Assembly (NCBI GenBank): GCA_947034885.2
Contig: OX344753.2
Location: forward strand, 21,080,001-21,144,000
From: Thuidium tamariscinum
Taxonomy: Eukaryota > Streptophyta > Bryopsida > Hypnales > Thuidiaceae
Direction: 5' to 3'
Length of the DNA: 64,000 bases
The notes under the pieces were generated by a model. That model saw only the letters and a program-made list of their open reading frames with translations. It was not told the origin of the DNA and did not search any database. This document shows positions 36,860 to 46,545 of this stretch, piece by piece. The position numbers were made by a program, and so were the translations under genes. Numbering within the stretch: position 1 is the first letter of the stretch; every line of letters begins with the position of its first letter.

Positions 36860-38085
36860 TTCAAAAAGTTGTAAATAGAAGTGGGATCAAGTTTTTAAAA
36901 ATCCTAAAATGTTGATTAATAGTTCTAAGATGAAATTGAAATACAACAAGATAATGGTGAGATTGTTCAAGCAAGAAAACTTAACCTCTTAAAACATTTT
37001 TTGTGAAAAATAGGATTGTCAATAGGGTGATTGCACGAAACACATGTACTATTTGTTGCGTTTTGCAATAGTACTCTTGACTTTTTCTGGAGTACTATTT
37101 AATTAGAAAAATATTTTTTTTAATTAAAAAAAAATATGACTTATGTATACACCTTTAAGACAAAGGTACCTACAAAAGGAATTGTATAGGAAATTTTTTT
37201 AAGTAGGAGAACTAGAAAAGTGCCAAACCTCAAGAAAATACATACCTTCATGTTTTAATTAGGGGAAAATATTAAAAATAATTAAATACAAAAAATAAAA
37301 AGTGTCCATTTGCAACAACTTTGCGGAGATGTTCATTCACCAAAGAACCTACCAAAATAATATTTTATATGTTTCAAAATACAAGCAGAATGAAGCTCTC
37401 TTTGTAGACCTCCACATGACATAAAATTAACTATTTTTGAAAATCTTTTAGTGGAAAGCTATAAGTCTATTAGAATATCATCTCATCCAAATTTCATCTC
37501 AAAATCATTAAAAAAAAGGTATTCCATAGTACTAAAAACCTCCAAATTGTCATATGTGACATTCAATCACTAGTACTATTTTTATATTAAACTATTTTTG
37601 AAAATTATCAAAAATTCATGTAAGTTTCATGATAGTTATGAGTACCTTCTCTAGAAATCTTGAGCCATTTGGAGCAAAAATGCAAAAGTTATGGTCAAAA
37701 AACATATCAACATGAGACGTGTGACGGAAAATAGTACAAGTGTTTCATCAAATTGCCCAATAACTTTCACATCACTAATCCAAATGGAATGAATAAAAGC
37801 TTTACAAGTAGACAAAAATACAATATGTGACAAAAAAATTTGAAGATTTAATTTCAAGTTTGTGTGAAATTATTTTTTTGCACATCAAGTTGAAATTTCA
37901 ACTTATTGTAGTATAATTTTTGCTCTTGGGTACCAATTGAAATAAAAATTTATATTTCCTTGAAGCTTTTAAGTTTTTCTATCTTATGAGAAAATTTCAA
38001 AAAAAATCACTAAAAATTGAGGTCATAGAACCTTGCACAAAATCCATTTTCTCTCTAGAAGAGACAATGATCTTCTAGGGGTTGA
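36860..38085. mobile_element. TTAA-type repeat split by a GGGGTGAATGC element
   Basis: 36860-37024 and 37759-38085 match the 49.6-50.15 kb interior (AATGGTGAGATTGTTCAAGC, CATCACTAATCCAAATGGAA, TCTTGGGTACCAATTGAAA), ending GATCTTCTAGGGGTTGAAG. The 37025-37758 element lies in between. A second, shorter relative follows at about 38140-38600. Confidence 0.55.
37025..37758. mobile_element. GGGGTGAATGC family, inverted copy
   Basis: About 734 bp, ends GGGTGATTGCACGAAACAC and rc AAGTGTTTCATCAAATTGCCC. The interior matches 15622-16346 in reverse orientation (GACTTATGTATACACCTTTA, ACAAAGGTACC). It splits an older TTAA-type repeat: GGATTGTCAAT at the left joins AATAACTTTCACATCACTAA at the right, giving an AAT duplication. 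Confidence 0.78.
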
Positions 38086-39491
38086 AGAAATTGTTAAATA
38101 CCAATAGAAGTATATACAAAATACAAAGAACATTAAATTGTTAATAGTTCTATGAAGAAATCAACATACACTTATTCCAATGGTGAGATTATTATAGCAA
38201 GAAAAATTAACTATGAGGAATTTCTTTTTGGAAAAGTTAGAAAAGTTGAATTTGAAATTGAAACTCTTTAGTTGTTTTCTTAGCATGATGCAATGATTCC
38301 TTACAAAGCAAAAAAATTTGTAACTTGTACATCACTAATCCAAATGGAATGAACCAAAGCTTCACATGTAAATATGAACTATATCTTTAAGAAAAAAAAT
38401 TAAAAATTAAACAGCTTGTCCATTTGTGATTTTCTTTGTGCTACCTAATAAACTACTTTTTGGATTTAGAATGGTGTAGCATGCACCAACTAAAAAAAAT
38501 CATATCCCCAAAATGCTAATGTAATTTCCATTGGAAAGAATTTGGGGTCTATAGATGGTTGTTTGACTTTAATTTGCTATAAAAATATAGAAAAAACAAT
38601 TTGATTAATAATCTAACTATACAACCCAATTAATCATATGAGTTTTGATCAAAAAAATTAATATTAACTTTGTTGTATTTGCCTATTGCTTTAAGTCAAA
38701 TGGCCCGCAATAAGGTATAAATTCCTTCATTAAGATAGGCTAGCCTAATTCTATTCAATGCCTAATTTTGTTCTCTATTTCTAACTCCAATTTTGCCCAA
38801 AAAAACATCCAAATCTATTCATTCTTATGACAAAATCAATGCTTTAATGCCTACAAGGGATAACTTATCAATCCTTTATTTGTAAGTATTTAACTACCAT
38901 TAGATATATAGAAAGGCAAGTATAGATTGATTATAGGATGTTTACAACTTTATTCTTAGGGTTTTTTGTAATTTCATCACAAACCCACGGTTGTCCTTCC
39001 AAACATAATAACAATGCAATAAGCATAATGTCCAAGGTACCTAGTAAATCCACCATCCATCCATTAAAGTCAACTTTAAATTTGTCTTCCAAAGAAACTA
39101 CTCCCATATTCTAATTTTGACATATTAAAGTCTCATTTTAGTTTAGTGAAGTTTCTCAATTTAATAAAAAATTCATTACATTCTAAATTAGGTTTATAAT
39201 TAAAGTTAGACTTTAAATCGTCTTAGCTGATGAATATAGCCTTATTGAATAAATAAAAATGTCACATATGTTTGGCATTTGCTTAATACAATATGCAATG
39301 TTGGACATCCAATACAATAAAAAGAATTGATTTTTAGCGAAATAAAACAATCTTAGGCAAATTACTTCAAAATTTTACAAAACTTACAATTTTAATTTAA
39401 AAGTTATAAATCCACTAAGGTTTGATTTGTAAAACAAACATATACCTTTGAAAAATGTGTGTCATTCTTGGAGTTGCCACCAGGATATTTA
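38086..39491. other. Intergenic, AT-rich
   Basis: A partial TTAA-type repeat at about 38140-38600, then AT-rich sequence without recognisable content up to the MITE at 39492. Confidence 0.45.
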
Positions 39492-39757
39492 AGGTAGGTA
39501 CACTAAAAATGGCACCTAACCTTAAAGCACCATTTACAATGTGCATACATTTCCAAAATCAGTCATGTACCCAAATTGCGCTTTCAAAAATAGACTTTGA
39601 CCGTTAATAACTTTTGCATACGGTATCCAAATCCTTTATTCTTTGGCGCATTGGAACATCCTTTCATTCGCCAATAAGATTGTATAAAAATCTGAACAAC
39701 ATGATAACAAGACCTAGGCACAGTAAGAATAAGTGGTGCTTTTGGATGTACCCACCT
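39492..39757. mobile_element. TA-flanked MITE, AGGTAGG family, copy 5
   Basis: 266 bp, TA on both sides, ends AGGTAGGTACACTAAAAAT and rc TTTTGGATGTACCCACCT. Interior in the same orientation as copies 1 and 2, with a small deletion around the TGTAGATGG segment. Confidence 0.9.
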
Positions 39758-40149
39758 TAGATTGCAAATCACAATGGTAATAGGCTTGTCTACCTTACAA
39801 GAGAAATGACACCATGGGAAGGTAGTTTGTAGAATGTTCTTAAAGCTATAATCTAGTACATTGCCATTAAAAAAATTTCTCCCATAAAAATATTAATTAA
39901 TTTTTAAAAATTATTAAAAAAATTAAGATTAATTTTTTTATATAAGAACTTTTTAAAATAAATAAGTAATATTATCTAACATAACAAGGTGCCAACTACA
40001 TTAGAATTTTAATGTAGCAAAGTTTCGAATAATATAATTTTTTTTCATTTTAAAAATCAATTTGGTTTCTTAGCATTTTTTTAATTCTTTGGAGTCCAAG
40101 GCCTTTGTTGAGCTTCTTGGAATTTGCTATAAATTAAAGAAAAGTCAAT

Positions 40150-40528
40150 ATTTTGATAAATTTTAATATTATTATTTTTAAATATATGAAATATTATTTT
40201 GGTGTTTTTTTGGTGAATGACCATCTCCAAAGAGTTGTTGCAAACAAACAATTTTTATTTTATTTATTTATTTATACTATTTTTTACTAATTTAAACATC
40301 CAATTACCTATTTCTTCAGATTTGGCACTTTTCTAATTCTCCTATTCAGAGAATTTTTCTATAAATTTCCTTTAGTGGTTACCTTTTGTTTTAAAGGTGT
40401 ATACATTATCCATATTTTTTTAATTTAAAATTAGTTTTCTAATTTTAAAGTACTCCCTAAAAAATCACAAGTATTGTTGAAAATGCAACAAAATTTACAG
40501 GTGTTTCTTGCAATCACCCATCTTTCCA
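40150..40528. mobile_element. GGGGTGAATGC family, partial copy
   Basis: The right half only: GAATGACCATCTCCAAAGAG, TTAAAGGTGTATACATTATC, ending ACAGGTGTTTCTTGCAATCA. A still shorter end (GTGTTTCTTGCAATCACCCA) lies at about 331-350. Confidence 0.5.
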
Positions 40529-40529
40529 T

Positions 40530-41100
40530 TACGTTTTGCCTGTATTATCACCAAAAATGCTCCAAAATTATCATTTCTCATACAAATATCAAATTTAGAA
40601 TAAACATTTTTAGACATGTGTAACCATAAGAGCTGGTAACACATAGGTTTGAAAAGGGGTAGGAAAAAATTCAAAATTTTCTATTTTATAGATTGCAATA
40701 TATTAACATTTGAATTGACAAAGAACTTTTGTTGGCTTTGTAAAAAAACCAAGCAATTACACTTTACAAGGTCACATTTATATGAAAAAATATCCAAATT
40801 GGTAGTGATTTTTTGAATTCATTCTTTTAAGCAAGTTGGTTACAAGCTTGAAGAATTTCAAATCATTTGAAGTTGTATAACATACAAGAAAAAAATAGTG
40901 AGTTGAAAAAAAATATAGATTGATTCAAAATACTAAATTGTTGATCTTTTATATAAAAATTGAAAAATACCAATCCCAATTGTTGTAATGTTTTAAAAAA
41001 AACAATCTACATCTATTTTTTTGTCTTTTTCAAAAATATTTAAAATTGAATTAAAGAAATAACTTCAAAGTTTATTTTAGAATAGAGATTCTATACTTGC
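40530..41100. mobile_element. Partial TTAA-type repeat, inverted
   Basis: Reverse-complement match to the 10.3-10.8 kb part: AAGGTCACATTTATATGAAA, TTTTTGAATTCATTC and the run ATCAACTTTGAATAGAG-like tail. Continues in part to about 41660 beyond the MITE at 41113. Boundaries are not resolved. Confidence 0.4.
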
Positions 41101-41112
41101 AAAATACCAACA

Positions 41113-41344
41113 GTGCTAATATGTGAGCATGAAAGTGTGATCATGTGAGCCTTGAGCATATATATAATTATGTATTATGTAACCATTGAAGGTATTTATA
41201 ACATAAACACCTATTATATAGGTACTTATAGCATATGTATACTATTAACATAGAAGGTTACTATAATATAGACTCTTATATCATAGGTGTATAGTCTTCT
41301 AGGCTCATAGACTCACATTTATATACTCACATAATAGCAACCCT
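41113..41344. mobile_element. MITE with GGTTGCTATTATGTGAGC ends, copy 2
   Basis: About 232 bp, left GTGCTAATATGTGAGCATG, right rc GGTTGCTATTATGTGAGT. Shares TAGAAGGTTACTATAATATA with copy 1 in inverse order. Longer by internal repeats of ACCTATTATATAGGTA type. Confidence 0.65.
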
Positions 41345-42737
41345 CATAAAATACTGGCAAACTAAAACCCCTCATCTCATCAATCAAAATAAAATGATTC
41401 AAAGATTTATATATAATCAATTTCAAATTTTACTTTCTAAGAAACTAAATTTTCAAAGATATTTTGTAGTTGCCAAGGTTGTTTGTTGAACAATGAAAAC
41501 TACATACCATACAATCAATGACTTTTTAACCATGTTGTCAAAAGTTATAAAAATTGTTTGACCTTAAAGCTACTCCTTGGGCACATGTTGTGTGAAAAAT
41601 TCAATGAAAAAAAGAAAATTTTCATTTGTAGTAAACTACCCGAAATTAGGGATTCTTTTCATATGTCAAATATAAAATTGAGATCCTCAAAAAAATAATA
41701 GGTGAATGTAAAACTACCTTAGTACGATTTATTAGTAACAAATTAGCAATATTGTATAGGTTAGATTAAGAATAGTGGAAATTTTTGTAAGGTAAGTAGT
41801 GGGCTCACTACACAAGCTTGTATATATTAGTCCATTGTTCACCTGATTAAATCATCTGAGCAAGGATCAAGTTTGATCTAAACTAAGCATCGAGTATAAG
41901 TTTGAATTTCTACAATGCTCTTATGTTACTCAATTTATTGTACATTACAATCTTTATTTACAAGACAATTGTCAAGTGACATAGCATTGGATATGATACT
42001 ATATTAAATAGATGACTAATTTTGTCTTGTTTGAAAACCTTAGACTCTTTAGCACTTCACCTTCATGGGGCACTTGATTTCAAGGCTACCTAGGATTTGA
42101 AGTATCAACTCAAACAATATCTTTGACTTGATATTCTTTATTAAGTTGAGTGTAATACAAGTTTTAAGAAAAAAAGTTTGTTGTTGGAATTTGCTTAGCT
42201 ATGGTATTTGCCTTTAAATGTAACTTTTCATTTGTACTATTGGATTTTTCTTTTATAAGTTCAAATATTGTATATATTTCTTGAGAGTCTTGCTTTTATA
42301 TATTCTTCTTTGTGATTTGCTTTCACATTAAATGGTTCATATTCCTTGATTTGTTGCGTGTTACAATCCTTATTTGCACAACAAAATAGATAGAACCATC
42401 TACAAGGTCATCCATCATTATCATTCATCCAATTATTTACAAATTTAGTATTCCTTCAATAAACAATTGACAATTTCATCCATTTTAAAAAAAAAATTTA
42501 GTGTTAATGGAACCAATGCCAAAATCAGTTAAGATCTTGATGAAAAAATTTGCAACGATAAACTTGCTTGAGCTCAAAAATCAAGTCATTTTGAATGGTT
42601 GCATCATTGGCCGGCAACCTTCAATGGTTAAAATTGGGACATTTTAGTTAAAGTGGCAAAGTTTTTGCACAATTGGACTGGTCCTAGTTATTGCTTGGGG
42701 ATCTATTTTCCAACAATGTAATTAAAATCACTTTAGA
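41345..42737. other. Intergenic, AT-rich
   Basis: Remainder of a TTAA-type repeat to about 41660, then AT-rich sequence. No gene seen. Confidence 0.45.
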
Positions 42738-42749
42738 CACAATTTAAAT

Positions 42750-43400
42750 CACTACACTAAAAAGGGTATTTAGTGTTGGCAACACTATTTGCGAACCATG
42801 ACACTAAATATCATTTACCCTACTAAAGTAAGTAACACTAAATGTAATTTCTAACACTAAAAGTACTCTATGGTAAATCTAAAATATGAAGAGGTTTACA
42901 TTTAGTGTTAGAAGGTAAAAAGTGACATAAGAGGATTTTCAACTGGTTTACAAGACTGCAAGTTCCCAAACGCAAGGAACACATTGGGAACTCTGGGAAC
43001 GCACTGCTGATGTGGTCGAGTGACTGCCACATCAAAAAATATTTATTAATTAATTAATTAATATTTCAAAAATATTTTCTTGAAACTTTTTTTTTTGAAT
43101 CATTTTCTTTATTTTTTAAACATTCTGAAAAAAAATTAAAAAAAATTAATTAATTTTTTTCAAAATTCGAAAATTCAGATCAGCAGGGAGCTGGTCTGCA
43201 GCAATGGGAACAGTTTCTAGGAACACCCCTGAAATAGTCTTTTTCAGGGCCACAAATCCTCTTCCAAGACAACACAAAGGTAGCGCATTGAAGTTTAGCA
43301 CTACACTAATCATCCTAAAATTGACATTTAGTGTAGGGTCAAGTAGGGTGGTAATTACACTAAATGTAATCCAACACTAAATACCCTTTTTAGTGTAGTG
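42750..43400. mobile_element. CACTA element with ACACTAAAT subterminal repeats
   Basis: 651 bp with a 30-bp perfect TIR beginning CACTACACTAAAAAGGGTAT. The motif ACACTAAAT or its complement recurs at both ends (42758-42870 and 43320-43385), as expected of transposase-binding subterminal repeats. The 3-bp flanks (AAT, TTC) do not match; instead a 16-bp direct repeat CACAATTTAAATCACT lies at 42738-42753 and 43417-43432. Another element lies inside at 42929-43263. No transposase. Confidence 0.8.
42929..43263. mobile_element. TIR element nested in the CACTA element
   Basis: 335 bp, ends AAGAGGATTT at both sides in inverse orientation, with GGGAACACATTGGGAAC-type blocks near each end and a TTAATTAATTAATT centre. 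It resembles 51284-51561 in the GGAACA / CCCGAAA-rich right part. No clear target duplication. Confidence 0.55.
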
Positions 43401-43432
43401 TTCCATGTGTCATTGCCACAATTTAAATCACT

Positions 43433-44051
43433 CAAAAATTCATAACTTTTCCACTGTAGGTTAGAATGCCATGAAACAAAGACCATACACCCCTCCTCCT
43501 TGAGAGCTTTCCGACGATAACAAGCACTCAACTTGGGGACACCTGGGCCAGGAGGTCTCAATGTGACAAACAAAACAAACAAACAAACAACACTCTTCAA
43601 TCACTGGAATCTTGTGGCCACTTGTCACATTGCAGCGATCCATGGAGCCTGCATGCCCAAGCTTCCACAAGACTTTGAGGGCTTGCTTGAGGACAGTCTA
43701 ATTTCCCCCACACCGTCCCAAAAATCACATTCCTACTATACCGGTATGTCATAATGCAGAAACAAAAACTGTACCCAGAAGTTTCCTCAGCGTAATCCAG
43801 GAACCAGAACACATTGTCGGCGATGCAACTATTGAAAACATTTAGTCGCTCTAGTCGCACTGGAATTTTCGGGGACAATTGTCGCTCGAGCGCGCTTGCC
43901 TGCTTTCTAAAATCCAAAACATGACAGGCTGCTAGAGGACAGGCAAATTTGAAGAAGACGCAACCGCGAGATTGCAAGTTCAAGCAGACGCTCTATAGAG
44001 GGATCGCCATTTCAAGTCGATGCTCCATCAAGCTTGCCATCTCACTCATAT
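43433..44051. other. 3' flank of the germin-like gene
   Basis: Balanced composition with an (AAAC)n-like run at 43567-43590. Minus-strand frames (longest 128 codons at 43983-43597) lie downstream of the stop; they may be 3' UTR or decayed sequence and show no family. Confidence 0.35.
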
Positions 44052-45522
44052 TCAAGCGGTTCTGAAATTCGCACGGATCCGGTCAACAGTCGCCTGGTCA
44101 ACGCGGAAGCCTCTCCGCAGCACTGCATCATCAATCGGCGGAGTGGAATTGAACAGCCCCGGAGCGATCTGCTGCAACCCCGGATTCTGGCTGTTGAACC
44201 CTGCGAAAGCCAACGCCGGACCCGGGCCCACATTGATCTGGAAGTGGACGAGGCCGCGCGGGAAGATGAAGACATCGCCCTTGTGGAGGGTGGTGACGAA
44301 CAGGCGCCGGTCGGTGGTGACGAAGCCCATGTAGAGCGCGCCCTTCATCACCAGGAAAACCTCCGTGGCGCGAGGGTGCGTGTGCGGGACGTTGATGCCG
44401 CCCACGGCGAAGTCCAGGCGCGCGAAACCCGCGCCCAAAGTGTTAAGACCCGGCAGCGCTTGCACAAACACCTGCGACAAAGGGACACACACACTCCCTT
44501 CAATTTGGGAGCTTCAAATTCTGGCGATTGGAAATCACAATTTTAGGTGAAACAATGATCTGGTTTGAGTTCAATGTATGAAGCTGGTTGAATGCATCTG
44601 TGAAATCTTAAAAATTGTTAAGCTATATTTTGAGAAAAGAGGCGAGGACGAATTCAAGAATGTCAATAATGAAACGGATTGATAGTGAGCTTCACAGTGA
44701 CTTGCACTAGAATTGAAAGCAGAAAGGCTGCGTCAATTGCACTCGACGCGCGTGAGCCCGTTCGTTTTCATCACAAGTTTTGCCGATTGGAAATCACAAT
44801 TATAGGCAAACCCTAGGTGCTCTCAGTGAAATCCCACGATTGTCAAGCTATTTTTCGAATAAAGAGGCAAGGAAGAATTGAAGCAGAGCAATACTGAAAC
44901 GGATTAATAGTGTGTTTCACAGCGACTTGCACTGAAATTGAGAGCAGAACGATCATGTGTTTCGGCATCGCCATAGCTCCCGGAATTTAACAAGCTTCGA
45001 CCTACTTTCTTCCTCCGTGCACAGTGTCAATGTTCACAATCCGAAAACTCAATACATCCGACAATGTCTAAAGCTGGAGCAGATTTGCAATACGAACGAT
45101 CATGTGTTTCAGCATCGCCACATCAACGAATTCATTGAAGGGAAAGCGGTACCCTAAAAGCTATTGAGCAAATTTCGTTGCAGTTATTGGTGTGAAACCC
45201 AGTCACTAATTAATACTAGAAAAGTGAGGATCAATTGGGTGGCGCAAAATTTTCAAGAACATAGAACACTGACCTGCGTGGTCCTCTGGCGGTTGCCATT
45301 GTTGGTGTCGCCTGGAATGTGCAGGCCATGGTAGATGAAGTCGTCCACGGTGACATTGTCCAAGTCCTTGCACACGAAGCCGTTCACTTTGACGCTGCTC
45401 GTCAGGTTCGCCACGCAAATGTCTTGAAGAGGGCCGGGGTCGTTAGCTAATGCAATGAAGGGGTACAGAGCAACTTGCACTAGAATCGAAAGCAGAACGA
45501 TCATGTGTTTCGGCATCGCCAT
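44052..45522 (-). CDS. Germin-like protein (cupin), two exons
   Basis: Apoplastic Mn-binding cupin; family members act as superoxide dismutase or oxalate oxidase, and the activity of this one is not shown. Model on the minus strand: exon 1 45522-45274 (83 codons), GT-AG intron 45273-44472, exon 2 44471-44052 with stop, giving 222 aa, the normal length. Signal peptide is residues 1-26 (IALA cut). Cys36 and Cys51 would form the conserved N-terminal disulphide, and N-glycosylation sites are NLT (39) and NVT (56). Germin box 1 is near 107-127 (VPHTHPRATE, metal ligands His113, His115, Glu120); box 2 is at 148-163 (GDVFIFPRGLVHFQIN, ligand His159). A KGD tripeptide sits at 147-149. Start: the upstream in-frame ATG at 45564 would add 14 residues before the signal peptide, so ATG 45522 is preferred; ATG 45516 is also possible. 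A TATAAT-like string lies near 45665. All ligands are present and no break is seen. The intron is odd because it contains degraded copies of this gene's own 5' end. Confidence 0.95.
44513..45125 (-). repeat. Degraded tandem copies of the germin-like gene 5' end inside its intron
   Basis: Read on the minus strand, 44972-44910 repeats the start of exon 1 (MAMPKHMIVLLSI), then diverges. A further short copy lies at about 45122-45094, and a signal-peptide-like piece (LLSILVQV) at about 44740-44700. The blocks 44513-44740 and 44775-44945 also align with each other (shared GATTGGAAATCACAATT and ACTTGCACT). The real exon 1 and leader are at 45470-45620. None of the copies carries the middle of exon 1 or the cupin exon. 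They look like remnants of local tandem duplication or unequal exchange of the leader and signal-peptide region. Confidence 0.8.
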
Positions 45523-45619
45523 AGCTCGCAGATTTTGAACAAGATTCGATCTATCTCCTTCCATCGTGCACAGTGTCAGTCCTCAAATCCCCAAAACTCA
45601 GACACTGATAACGCCTAAT

Positions 45620-46209
45620 GCTGGAACAAATTTGAAATGGGGAACATCATGAGTTCCTAAGAATTATAGGCAGTGCATGCCAAGGGTTTCGATCAAAGGA
45701 TAAGTTGGCATTAAATGCAGTCATATTCGAGTGCAGATTAGGAGTTATGGGGTAAACCTCACGATCAGTTAATTTGGTCCTGCTTTCAAGGATTACAGTG
45801 TAAGTAGCAGACTTGAGACTTAATGAACTTCCTTACATGCACTTGAGTTTAGTACGATGACAGGTCTTCGAGATCGGTGTGATCATTGATGGTTGTGCAC
45901 AGGAATTAAAGGCTAACTGAGTACCGTTCCTTCAGTTTATGAATTGGTTTCATGCAGTACTAATTGCAGGTCTCTGGATACTTGCCAGTTTCTCTGAATA
46001 CAGAAGCTTAGTCATGTACTCATGTTAGGAGTCTGGCAGTCTGCTGCATGCTAACTTAATATGCCTCTGTTGCTTGACGCAGCATGACGGAACTATACGC
46101 AAGTAGCGCAACATTGCCGCTACATTGGGAATCTGAACAAGTAAAGTCAGTATGACAATTTCAATTTCAAACATTTCGTATTGCTCAGGGAGAACCGACT
46201 TTGTTAACT
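45620..46209. other. 5' flank of the germin-like gene
   Basis: Single-copy-looking sequence to the LINE fragment at 46210. A TATAAT-like string near 45665 (minus strand) is the only promoter hint. Confidence 0.35.
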
Positions 46210-46545
46210 TTAGCGCAGATGCAAGAACGGCGTGTTTGCCACGATGGAGGATGGGCACCCAGTTTGAATCTTCTCGGGTCCCGGCGCTGGCTTCATCTTC
46301 GAACCTCCCTGAACTTTCTTCCCCGACGTGGCCGTGTCTCGGCTGATTTTTGGTGGCCATCCGTGAGGGTTCGGCCCCTCTCTGCGACTTGACCCTCCCT
46401 TACGGTACTGTTTGTCTGGTCTTGTGTCGGGTGGGTTTCCTCGTTTTTTCTCTTTCTTTGCCTGCCAGGCCACATGTGGCTGGCAGTTGTATTTTGCCTC
46501 TTCGCAAAGAAACTCCGTTTCATTTGTGTCAAAAGAAAAAGCATT
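46210..46545 (+). mobile_element. LINE 3' end (C-terminus plus 3' UTR)
   Basis: From 46215 the plus strand reads RRCKNGVFATMEDGHPV, one stop, then IFSGPGAGFIFEPP and a stop at about 46312. This aligns with RRCRKGIFASMVDG...GFVFDPH-stop of the LINE at the right edge of the window. The remaining 230 bp are 3' UTR ending in TTTGCCTCTTCGCAAAG, TTTCATTTGTGTC and an A-rich tail, the same tail as the other copies. GC content is well above the surroundings. This is a short, 5'-truncated fragment. Confidence 0.7.

Noticed and set aside
44034-44546. 170-codon plus-strand open frame
   Set aside because: Exact antisense of the germin-like cupin exon; GC-rich codons of the real gene keep the opposite frames open.
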